Assembly (NCBI RefSeq): GCF_003967175.1
Contig: NZ_AP018553.1
Coordinates: forward strand, 2,157,982 to 2,221,981
DNA from: Sulfodiicoccus acidiphilus
Lineage (GTDB): Archaea; Thermoproteota; Thermoprotei_A; Sulfolobales; Sulfolobaceae
DNA length: 64,000 bases
Direction of reading: 5' to 3'
Shown here: positions 7,842 to 15,053 of the stretch, in pieces
Position numbering within the stretch: position 1 is the stretch's first letter
How the letters are laid out: each line of letters begins with the position of its first letter
Notes under the pieces: model-generated
Told to the model about the DNA's origin: nothing
Database searches by the model: none
Seen by the model: only the letters and a program-made list of their open reading frames with translations
Position numbers and translations under genes: made by a program

Positions 7842-9046
7842 GCTTCGATGCGGACCTTGCCGTAGTAGGGGGAGGTCTAGGGGGGCTTGCGGCCGCAATA
7901 TCGGCCGCAAAGGAAGGGCTTGCAGTCGTAGTGTTAGAGAGAGGTCCTTACTCAGGCTCTAAGAACGTGTCGGGAGGGAGGATCTACGTCCACTCCCTCT
8001 TAAAGCTGGTGCCAGACGCGCTAGAAAGAGCTCCACTAGAGAGGCCGATCACTAGGGAGACCTACGAGGTACACTGTGGAGAAAGGAAGGTCATCTTCAC
8101 CTTCCAGAGGAGGAATAGGGAAAGCTTCTCTGTTCTCAGGGTTAGGCTAGATCAGTGGCTCGCCAAGGAGGCCGAGGCCAATGGTGCTCTACTTTCTTAT
8201 GAGACACAGGTAACCGGCGCGAGGAGAGAGGGGGGTGGAATAACCTTGGAGACCAACAGGGGTGAATTCAAGGTTCCCCTAGTGGTCGAAGCTGATGGTG
8301 CCACGGCGCCCCTCTCTCGATACCTAGGGATCAGAAGACTCAGGGCTGACCACTTCATGGTAGGTGTTAAGGAGGTGGTGTCTTGGACACCCGACCTTCC
8401 GGAGGACGAGGGGGAAGCCAAGGTCGTGTTGGGGCTAACCCCCGGACTCAAGGGGGGAGGGTTCGTGTATACTAACAGGGACTCCCTCTCAATAGGGTTT
8501 ACGGTGAAGGTGGAGTCTATTCAGGAGAAGCTGGTGCGTACTAGTGAACTGATAGAAGACTTTAGGGAGGCCTTAGGAGTGGAGGGGGAGGTGCTCGAGT
8601 ATTCCGCTCACCTCATTCCATATGTAGGCTACGGAGGTATGCCTCCCCTGAGTTCTCCCAATCTAATGGTGGTGGGAGACGCAGCAGGAATGTTGCTCAG
8701 CGACGGCTTCGTGATAAGGGGAATGGACCTAGCGATAGGTGCAGGAACTATCGCAGGCAAGGTAGCTGCAAAGCTCAGGGAACTCAACGACTACTCTAGA
8801 ACATACCTTTATGATAAAGAACTGGAGGGAACCTTTGTGATGAGGGACTTGAAGTCCGCTTGGAGGTCGTTCAAGGGGCTCTCCAACCCTAGACTATACG
8901 ACAAGTACCCAAGTGTTATATGTGACGTTCTGGAAGCGATGTTCTCAGTAGGCGACAGGAGGCTTCTGAAGGTGACAGAGGAGAGACTGAGGGGGGAGGG
9001 AGTGGGGTTAACTGATGCGGTGAGGGACCTGCTTTGGTTCGTGTGA
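7838..9046 (+). CDS. fixC: FixC, ETF-quinone oxidoreductase-like flavoprotein
   Basis: A 402-residue FAD protein of the FixC/geranylgeranyl-reductase fold. The N-terminal dinucleotide motif VGGGLGGLAAA sits at residues ~9-19, followed by ERGPYSGSKNVSGG, and a second FAD motif PNLMVVGDAAGMLLSDGFVIRGMDLAIGAG (quoted in part) lies near residue 280. It takes electrons from FixAB and reduces quinone at the membrane, using FixX. Slightly shorter than bacterial FixC (~430). Overlaps fixB and fixX by 4 bp each. Confidence 0.9.
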   Translation: MSFDADLAVVGGGLGGLAAAISAAKEGLAVVVLERGPYSGSKNVSGGRIYVHSLLKLVPDALERAPLERPITRETYEVHCGERKVIFTFQRRNRESFSVLRVRLDQWLAKEAEANGALLSYETQVTGARREGGGITLETNRGEFKVPLVVEADGATAPLSRYLGIRRLRADHFMVGVKEVVSWTPDLPEDEGEAKVVLGLTPGLKGGGFVYTNRDSLSIGFTVKVESIQEKLVRTSELIEDFREALGVEGEVLEYSAHLIPYVGYGGMPPLSSPNLMVVGDAAGMLLSDGFVIRGMDLAIGAGTIAGKVAAKLRELNDYSRTYLYDKELEGTFVMRDLKSAWRSFKGLSNPRLYDKYPSVICDVLEAMFSVGDRRLLKVTEERLRGEGVGLTDAVRDLLWFV

Positions 9047-9306
9047 GTCTGCTCAAGAGACTCGGACTCAACAAGTACGATGTGGGTAGTCCACACATCC
9101 AGGTGAACACCGAGATCTGTAGAACGTGTAGGGACAAGCCATGCGTCTCAGTGTGTCCGGCAGGGACTTACGACCCTCAACCCGACGGCACCATAGTAGC
9201 TCACTACGAGAGGTGCCTGGAGTGTGGAGCGGCTCTGGTAGCCTGTCCCTACGGCGCCATAACCTTCAAGTGGCCAGAGCAGGGTGTGTCATACAGGTAC
9301 GGTTAA
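9043..9306 (+). CDS. fixX: FixX ferredoxin-like protein
   Basis: Small iron-sulfur protein (87 residues) that completes fixABCX. Cysteines sit in CRTCRDKPC..CPAGTY and CLECGAALVACPYGAI, as in FixX; the second set is a standard 4Fe-4S site. The GTG at 9043 overlaps the fixC stop (GTGA), which I prefer to a TTG nine bases upstream. It passes electrons between FixC and its partners. Nothing that follows in the same direction belongs to the operon; the next 360 bp are non-coding. Confidence 0.88.
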   Translation: MSLLKRLGLNKYDVGSPHIQVNTEICRTCRDKPCVSVCPAGTYDPQPDGTIVAHYERCLECGAALVACPYGAITFKWPEQGVSYRYG

Positions 9307-9381
9307 CAGTGACACTTCCTCCCCCGACGTCCTCGAAAGTACGTGGTGCCGCTCTCGGGCTGGGACTCAACCCATACCCAT

Positions 9382-9406
9382 CTTTCAATTCCTTCTAGGA
9401 TGCTTC
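9382..9406 (+). repeat. Solitary CRISPR-repeat-like 25-mer
   Basis: The 25 bases starting CTTTCAATTCCTTCTAGG resemble the well-known Sulfolobales repeat that begins CTTTCAATTCCTTTTGGG. Only one copy is visible, with no second unit 35-45 bases away on either side. It abuts a truncated family-A element. It may be a relic of an array or a chance match. Confidence 0.3.
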
Positions 9407-9545
9407 AGTTCCCCCAGTCCCGAGGGTACGACCCAGCTCTCACAGTAGAGGTCGTAGAAATAGTATTTTGATAACCATGAAAAGGTTTATATAAGGGGCT
9501 GTCCGTCCTCACCGAAGGGGACTTTCGCCCCCTTAACCCTCGTAA
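9406..9545 (-). mobile_element. Truncated family-A non-coding element (A4)
   Basis: About 135 bp match the inner and left-end part of family A found at 29323 and 49158: CCCAGTCCCGAGGGT, GCTCTCACAGTAGAGGTC, AAATAGTATTTTGAT, GGTTTATATAAGGGGCTG and a hairpin ending CGCCCCCTTAACC. The 32-bp hairpin end and half of the body are missing, so this is a broken copy. Confidence 0.7.
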
Positions 9546-9670
9546 AGATAAGTCATCCATCCCGTTTAGTTTGTTCCATAGTCCACCCAACTACATCTCA
9601 GGTGAGAGATATGTAAAGAACAGATGGGGGACAGGAACAGCATGGAAGGCCCTCTACAGTCGAGAGGAGG

Positions 9671-10465
9671 TCAAATAGGGAGTCCCAACTCCTTCATCTT
9701 GGACAGGACCTGATCCTGCGGCCTGTATACTCCAAGGAACGTCTTTCCCACCGGCCTCTCCATCATCTTCTCCCCATCCTCAACAGTCACCGTCAGTCCC
9801 TTCTGGACTCCCGAATAAAACTCGAACCTCGTGAACCACTTATTCGGCCTTATCATGGTTACCGTCCCTTCCTTCACCCGTTCACACGGCACTCTCACCA
9901 TGACCATTCTCCCGTCGACCTGTCTCACCTCAAGTGGGATTGAGTCCATCCTCAGCGCAGCTGCCAGTAAACATAGCCTGGTGTCGTAGGTTGGGAATAC
10001 GTCACAGTCAGGGCCGCATATCAGATCGTACTTAGGGCTTCTGGCTGTCCTAGGAGGGGCGTAGTCGGCCTTTCCTATCGGCTCTCGAGACATGACCCAG
10101 GAAAGCACAGTCACCCTGTTAGGCCTCTCAACTAGAACCCTTATCTCCGGCGCCACCTTTACCTTTCCTTCCCCCGATTCCTCGGCACTTGGCTCGCCGT
10201 GAAAGAGGACCGCAGCAGCTACACCATTCTCCCTCAGTGCACCCACAACCTCCATGGAGTCCCCGAGCCACGGGTAAGTGTATATCCATACCCTCTTGAA
10301 TTTCCTTCCAGCTATGTAGGCCTCCAAGAGCGAGTTCTCGTCTGCTATCACCATTCCCTCCTCCCCTTTAGGCATGAAGAACCCTCCGTACTTCAGGAAC
10401 TTAACATCCTTCATTGACTCTAGGATTCCGTCCACGACGTGGGACGGTACCGTTCCCAAGACCAC
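9671..10465 (-). CDS. Unknown protein, partner of the ParA-like ATPase
   Basis: I do not recognise this 264-residue soluble protein. It has no membrane segment and no signal peptide. Visible points are GPDCDVFPTYDTRLC near residue 155 and a C-terminal half rich in beta-type sequence (FEFYSGVQKGLTVTVEDG). Four bases separate it from the ParA/MinD-like gene upstream, so they form a two-gene operon and the proteins probably act together. A role as adaptor or cargo factor of the ATPase is inference. Confidence 0.65.
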   Translation of the reverse strand: MVLGTVPSHVVDGILESMKDVKFLKYGGFFMPKGEEGMVIADENSLLEAYIAGRKFKRVWIYTYPWLGDSMEVVGALRENGVAAAVLFHGEPSAEESGEGKVKVAPEIRVLVERPNRVTVLSWVMSREPIGKADYAPPRTARSPKYDLICGPDCDVFPTYDTRLCLLAAALRMDSIPLEVRQVDGRMVMVRVPCERVKEGTVTMIRPNKWFTRFEFYSGVQKGLTVTVEDGEKMMERPVGKTFLGVYRPQDQVLSKMKELGLPI

Positions 10466-10469
10466 AACC

Positions 10470-11243
10470 TTAACTGTCGTCCCACTCGGCCACTTGTGCT
10501 GCGAGATTGTTCACCTCCTCCGGATATTCCTCTGACCTGTCCCCATAGTCGAATAGAGAATCGTCGAAAGGTATGGTCCCACATAGGTCTGCCATTATCC
10601 TCTCACAAGCCTCCAAGGCTTTCCTCTGGGCCATAGCCTCTTCGTCTGGAAGTGGACGCACCATGTTGACGACGAGTCCTCTGTGAACTGGAGGAATCAG
10701 CTCTGGGTCGGACTGTACGTATTCGGCGTATCTGACCACGGCCTCAATCCCGAACTGCGTCGGGTCAGAAACGTAGAGGTGGGCCACGTCAGCCTTAGTC
10801 CACTTGTAGAAGGCCTGTACCTCTAACTTCACTACAGGATCTGAAGGAAGGACGTTAGGAGGATTGTCCACTATAAAGAGATCGTATCCTTCGTCTAAAA
10901 GAAGTTCCCCGTAGGCCTTAGAGACGGCCTCCATCAACTCAGGCTTCCTGAGAACGAAGTCCACGCTAGTCTTGAAAGTGTGAGAGACTGGGTAGAACCT
11001 CACGACCCCTAGTTTCCCTTTTCCTATGTGCGTGGAGGCGTAGTACCCGTCAGTTCTCCCTTCTAGGACTGAGTTCAACAGGCCCTCATCGTTTGTAACG
11101 CCTAGGACCTTCGAGGCCCAACCAATGAGGTCCCTGTCCACTATAAGGACCTTTCGTCCCCTCCTGGCCAGACTCCTTCCAAGTAGGAGCGTAAGCGTAG
11201 TCTTCCCCACACCTCCTTTTATTCCGCCCAGGAGGATCCTCAC
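10470..11243 (-). CDS. ParA/MinD family ATPase
   Basis: A 257-residue deviant-Walker P-loop ATPase. Residues 5-16 are GGIKGGVGKTTL, the ParA/MinD signature with the extra lysine; switch I is DRDLIGWAS (~37), and Walker B is DLFIVDNPPN (~121). Such ATPases place plasmids, chromosomes or protein machines, or load metal clusters. There is no parB or centromere-like repeat nearby, so plasmid partition is not supported. It is first in an operon with an unknown protein. The region behind its start is over 1.1 kb of non-coding DNA. Confidence 0.85.
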   Translation of the reverse strand: MRILLGGIKGGVGKTTLTLLLGRSLARRGRKVLIVDRDLIGWASKVLGVTNDEGLLNSVLEGRTDGYYASTHIGKGKLGVVRFYPVSHTFKTSVDFVLRKPELMEAVSKAYGELLLDEGYDLFIVDNPPNVLPSDPVVKLEVQAFYKWTKADVAHLYVSDPTQFGIEAVVRYAEYVQSDPELIPPVHRGLVVNMVRPLPDEEAMAQRKALEACERIMADLCGTIPFDDSLFDYGDRSEEYPEEVNNLAAQVAEWDDS

Positions 11244-11530
11244 AACTCTGTTTTGCTTTAAACGCTTATCAAATTTCCGGCTATTTTCTATAATCTTCGC
11301 CTCGGATCCGCTGCAATGTCATACGAAACTAGGGTTAAGAGCAAACTCCGGCATAGCGAATGAATAGCTTTACTAATTATGCTTAATTAAATTTAGTATT
11401 ACTAAAGAGTAGAAGAGTAGGCTAAGGTATCTCTTGTGTAGATCGCTTCACCTATATATTTCGAACCTTACAGGGCTATCCTTACATCGGTATTTAAGGA
11501 ATATACTCCGACCTACCCAACACTAAGAAC

Positions 11531-11841
11531 TTAACTCGACTGACTTTCTCCACGCCCTGAAGGGAGAGAGTCCCCTAATGGATTCCTCGTTTCGATCGGC
11601 GGTTCAGGGTTACATCTCCCATTCGGTGAACAGTCAGTGGTTCAAAGCACTCACTCGCCGAAAAGGGATCCGTCGTTGAACACCTTCGGACCCCAAGATT
11701 AAGAGTAGGAGGGAAAAGCATGTGGCTCCTCGCTCAATACCATTAAGCTCTCAATAGAGCTGGGGAGGGATGGAGTCGGGGTCACCGTATAATTTTCGAA
11801 AACCATTTAAATGAGAGGAACCTCAGCCCCTCAACCCCCAG
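11531..11841 (+). mobile_element. Degenerate family-C non-coding element (C1)
   Basis: It begins with a hairpin-like CCACGCCCTGAAGGG and contains GGTTCAGGGTTACATCTCCC, GGTGAACAGTCAGTGG, GAGCTGGGGAGGGATGG and GGTCAC, then ends CAGCCCCTCAACCCCC. The same series of blocks, better preserved, is at 29791-30118. No coding content. Confidence 0.55.
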
Positions 11842-12375
11842 ATTTCTAGACTTCGGTTCATCACTATACCAACCCCCTTGTCATGGAAGGTTTTCCTCCA
11901 CATTCTCATTACCACCGTCGTTCCGAACTCACATCCCAGACGGATAGTTAAATGGGCCAAAGAAAGATGGTCTGTCAATTTGGTTCCCAAGTATCTTTCA
12001 GTAAGGCTGTCGTCGAAGACAAACTGCTAAAGAGATAGAGAGTGGCGACCTCAATATACGAAATTGATCCATGAGTCCAGACCGAAGGACAGATAGAACC
12101 ACTAAAAGGTGAGCAAGGGGTACAGACTACAATTCGCTTAGAGAGGTAAGGGCTCTCTTTCTCTTATGATTTCCCCAGTCTATATTAGAAATCAAAACGG
12201 CAACATATCAACACATTTGAGGAACACCTGAAGCCGACTGTTCTTGACCTTTTTGGGAAATTGCTACGGATAATAACATAATATTATCCATAGAATCATA
12301 GACCCCATGATACTGTTCGCATTAGATCTTAAAGCAAATGTGCTGTCCTTTATTCCTACCTCTTCTTAATTAAAA

Positions 12376-12386
12376 CTTTAATTTAA
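12376..12386 (+). promoter_or_regulatory. TATA box of acs
   Basis: CTTTAATTTAA is centred 25-26 bases before the GTG at 12406, which fits a leaderless transcript starting at the initiation codon. Confidence 0.55.
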
Positions 12387-12405
12387 GTCTCTCCTTCTTT
12401 ACTCT

Positions 12406-14412
12406 GTGTCCGACACTATTTTGGGAGAACCTCTACCCTTCAATGAGAAAATTGTGTTGAAAAACTGGATCCACAGGAATGTGGACGAGAGGGAATACTT
12501 GGACTACCACAGGAAGGCCGTTAAAGAGTACCAGCAACACTGGGAGGTCATTGCTAGAGAATTGGAGTGGTTCAGCCCGTGGACGAAAGTAGTGGAGGAG
12601 ACGGATAAAGCACATGTTTTTAAGTGGTTTGTCGGAGGGACTACCAACATTTCCTACCTCGCCCTGGATAGACACGCAAAAACGTGGAGAAGGCACAAGC
12701 TAGCGTTCATCTGGGAGGGGGAACCGGTGGACGAACAGGGCAGACCTAAAGAGGTCAGGAAGTTCACCTATTACGACCTGTGGAGGGAAGTCAACAGAGT
12801 CGCCTACGCCATGAGGACGAAGTTGGGACTTAAGAGGGGCGACAGGATCGCGATTTACCTTCCAATGATACCAGAGCTCCCCATATTCATGTTAGCGGCG
12901 GCTAGACTGGGAGTGATATTCACTGTGATATTTAGCGGCTTTACGGCAGAGAACATAGCCAACAGGGTGAACGACCTCAACGCCAGCCTAATAGTGACTG
13001 CCGATGGGGTCTACAGAAGAGGAAAGATCCTCAGACTCAAGGAGATCGTGGACGAGTCGTTGAAGTTTACCCCGTCGGTCCAAAGGGTGGTAGTAGTAAG
13101 ACGTCTAGGTGGAGAGTTGTCCCTCACCCAGAGGGACGTAACGTTGGACGAACTGTTGAAAGGTGTTCCTCCCAATACCTATGTTGACCCCGAGAGAATG
13201 GAGAGCAACGAAGTCCTCTACGTGCTATACACCTCAGGCACCACCGGGAGACCGAAGGGCATGATCCACGACCACGGTGGGTACGCTACTCTGCTTCACG
13301 CTACTATGAAGTGGGTTTTCGACGCCAGGGACGACGATGTTTACTTCTGTACGGCGGACATAGGCTGGGTGACTGGGCACTCTTATATAGTATTCGGACC
13401 ACTCATAGAGGGACTCACCTCTGTCATGTACGAAGGGACGTTAGACTTCCCAGCCCCTGACAGGTGGTGGTCAATAGTCGAGAGATATGGCGTCACCATA
13501 CTTTACACCTCCCCCACGGCAGTCAGAACCTTGATGAAGTTCGGCGACGACTTGGTGAAGAAGCACGACCTGTCAACACTGAGGATAATACACTCGGTAG
13601 GTGAGCCCATAAATCCTTCGGCGTGGAGGTGGCTCTTCGAAGTCGTTGGGGGTAGTAGAGCCCCGGTGGGTTCAACTTGGTGGATGACAGAGACCGGAGG
13701 AATAATGATAAGTTACTTGCCTGGACTGATGTTGGTTCCCATGAAGCCGGGCTCAAACGGTTATCCTCTCCCAGGTATAGATGTGGACGTTTTAGACGAG
13801 TCTGGAAACCCTGTCAAGCCTGGGGAGAGAGGTTACCTCGTCATAAGGAACCCCTGGCCCGGGATGCCAGCAGCGCCCACTGGGGTGTGGGGAGATCATG
13901 AGAGGTACGTTAAGACTTACTGGTCCAAGTATAAGGACTTATTCTACGCTGGAGACTACGCTGTCAAGGACTCTGACGGTTACATATGGGTGGCCGGCAG
14001 GGCTGACGAGGTGATGAAAGTGTCGGGACATAGAATTGGGACGTATGAACTCGAGTCAGTCCTCGTTGCACACAGGGCAGTCTCGGAGGCCGCTGTAATA
14101 GGGGTACCAGACGAGGTCAAGGGTGAGGTTCCCATAGCTTACGTGGTTCTGAAAACAGGGAACCAGCCCAGCGAAGAGATGAGGAAGGAGTTGGTAGACT
14201 GGATAAGGAAGAATTACGGTCCAATAGCCACTCCGAGGGCCCTTTTCTTCGTCAATAAACTGCCAAAAACGAGGTCGGGGAAGATAATGCGGAGGTTGAT
14301 GAGGTCCGTAGCTACGAACTCACCTCTAGGGGACACTACAACCCTCGAGGACGCGAGCTCGGTGGAAGAAGTGAGGACAGCTTACGAGGAATTCGTGAAG
14401 TCAATAAGGTGA
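12406..14412 (+). CDS. acs: Acetyl-CoA synthetase-type acyl-CoA ligase
   Basis: This 668-residue AMP-forming ligase turns a short carboxylic acid, ATP and CoA into acyl-CoA. The ATP motif YTSGTTGRPKG is at residues ~275-285, the aryl/acyl motif WWMTETGG at ~425 and the C-terminal catalytic lysine in KTRSGKIMRR at ~620. Full length, GTG start 26 bases after a TATA box. In Sulfolobales, paralogues of this family activate acetate, propionate or 3-hydroxypropionate (the last in the 3-hydroxypropionate/4-hydroxybutyrate carbon cycle); sequence alone does not tell which. The symbol acs is used in the family sense. Confidence 0.85.
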   Translation: MSDTILGEPLPFNEKIVLKNWIHRNVDEREYLDYHRKAVKEYQQHWEVIARELEWFSPWTKVVEETDKAHVFKWFVGGTTNISYLALDRHAKTWRRHKLAFIWEGEPVDEQGRPKEVRKFTYYDLWREVNRVAYAMRTKLGLKRGDRIAIYLPMIPELPIFMLAAARLGVIFTVIFSGFTAENIANRVNDLNASLIVTADGVYRRGKILRLKEIVDESLKFTPSVQRVVVVRRLGGELSLTQRDVTLDELLKGVPPNTYVDPERMESNEVLYVLYTSGTTGRPKGMIHDHGGYATLLHATMKWVFDARDDDVYFCTADIGWVTGHSYIVFGPLIEGLTSVMYEGTLDFPAPDRWWSIVERYGVTILYTSPTAVRTLMKFGDDLVKKHDLSTLRIIHSVGEPINPSAWRWLFEVVGGSRAPVGSTWWMTETGGIMISYLPGLMLVPMKPGSNGYPLPGIDVDVLDESGNPVKPGERGYLVIRNPWPGMPAAPTGVWGDHERYVKTYWSKYKDLFYAGDYAVKDSDGYIWVAGRADEVMKVSGHRIGTYELESVLVAHRAVSEAAVIGVPDEVKGEVPIAYVVLKTGNQPSEEMRKELVDWIRKNYGPIATPRALFFVNKLPKTRSGKIMRRLMRSVATNSPLGDTTTLEDASSVEEVRTAYEEFVKSIR

Positions 14413-14549
14413 TAAAGCGAGATGCAAACTTACCTATTCGGGGCAGGGAGGAACAAATTTCCTAATATCCTAAGGCAAGGCTTTCACATCGCATTAACTC
14501 CTTTCTATAACCCCAAAAGTTAAAATGTTGTCCTAGAAAAACATGGTAG

Positions 14550-14990
14550 ATGGACATCGTTTGGCACGAAATAAAGAATAGCCACGATCCGGAAGTAGTC
14601 TACTCCATTGTCTCGGACCCAGAATTCTTCCTGACCAGAGTAATAGAGGTGGACGGACTTCAGAGAGTGGGTGAGGATACTTACTCAGGCAAAGTCACTG
14701 GAATGAAGGTTAGAATAACGGTTTACAGGGGGGCGGAGAACACAACCTTCATATTCTACATGGAGCCAACAGGCTTTGCCAGGTTTACGAAGGGGAAGGT
14801 TGTCAGGAAGTTCGTGGTGAGGAAAGGGGAATCCTCGGTGTTAGTCGAGTTTGAGAAGCAGCTTGCAGTGGATGCGGTCTGGGACCAAGACGCCGCGCTC
14901 TTGAAAACTACCCTAGATAGGGCGGTAGAGGAACTGCAGAGGAACGGCGACGAAATAATAAGAATGGAGAGAGTCAAGAGGAAGATCTGA
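14550..14990 (+). CDS. DUF3211/STK_08120-like SRPBCC protein
   Basis: This 146-residue protein has the SRPBCC (START-like) layout: N-terminal strand, two helices (SHDPEVVYSIVSDPEFF), a curved sheet and a long C-terminal helix (DAALLKTTLDRAVEEL). It resembles the DUF3211 family, nearly confined to Sulfolobales and structurally known from Sulfurisphaera STK_08120. Such proteins bind a lipophilic ligand in a deep pocket; the ligand is unknown. ATG is about 28 bases after a TATA-like AGTTAAAATG, so probably leaderless. It precedes the formate-dehydrogenase-like gene by 63 bp. Confidence 0.7.
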   Translation: MDIVWHEIKNSHDPEVVYSIVSDPEFFLTRVIEVDGLQRVGEDTYSGKVTGMKVRITVYRGAENTTFIFYMEPTGFARFTKGKVVRKFVVRKGESSVLVEFEKQLAVDAVWDQDAALLKTTLDRAVEELQRNGDEIIRMERVKRKI

Positions 14991-15053
14991 GTGTCCGCAA
15001 CACTGATGTAACTCCTACGTAAAACAATAAATCGCCCATTCAAGTTAACTCCC

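Larger units (their letters stand above)
11244..12405 (+). other. Long gene-free region upstream of acs
   Basis: No gene is supported in these 1.16 kb. It holds a degenerate family-C element (11531-11841) and, at its right end, the acs promoter. The stretch 11850-12360 is A/T-rich with many stops in all frames. It has a short palindromic ATAATAACATAATATTAT run near 12268-12287 and no other recognisable content. Confidence 0.5.

Noticed and set aside
9345-9410. CRISPR array
   Set aside because: Only one repeat-like unit; no regular spacing or second repeat.
10470-11243. Plasmid partition locus
   Set aside because: No ParB-like gene, no iterated centromere repeats and no replication gene near the ParA-like ATPase.
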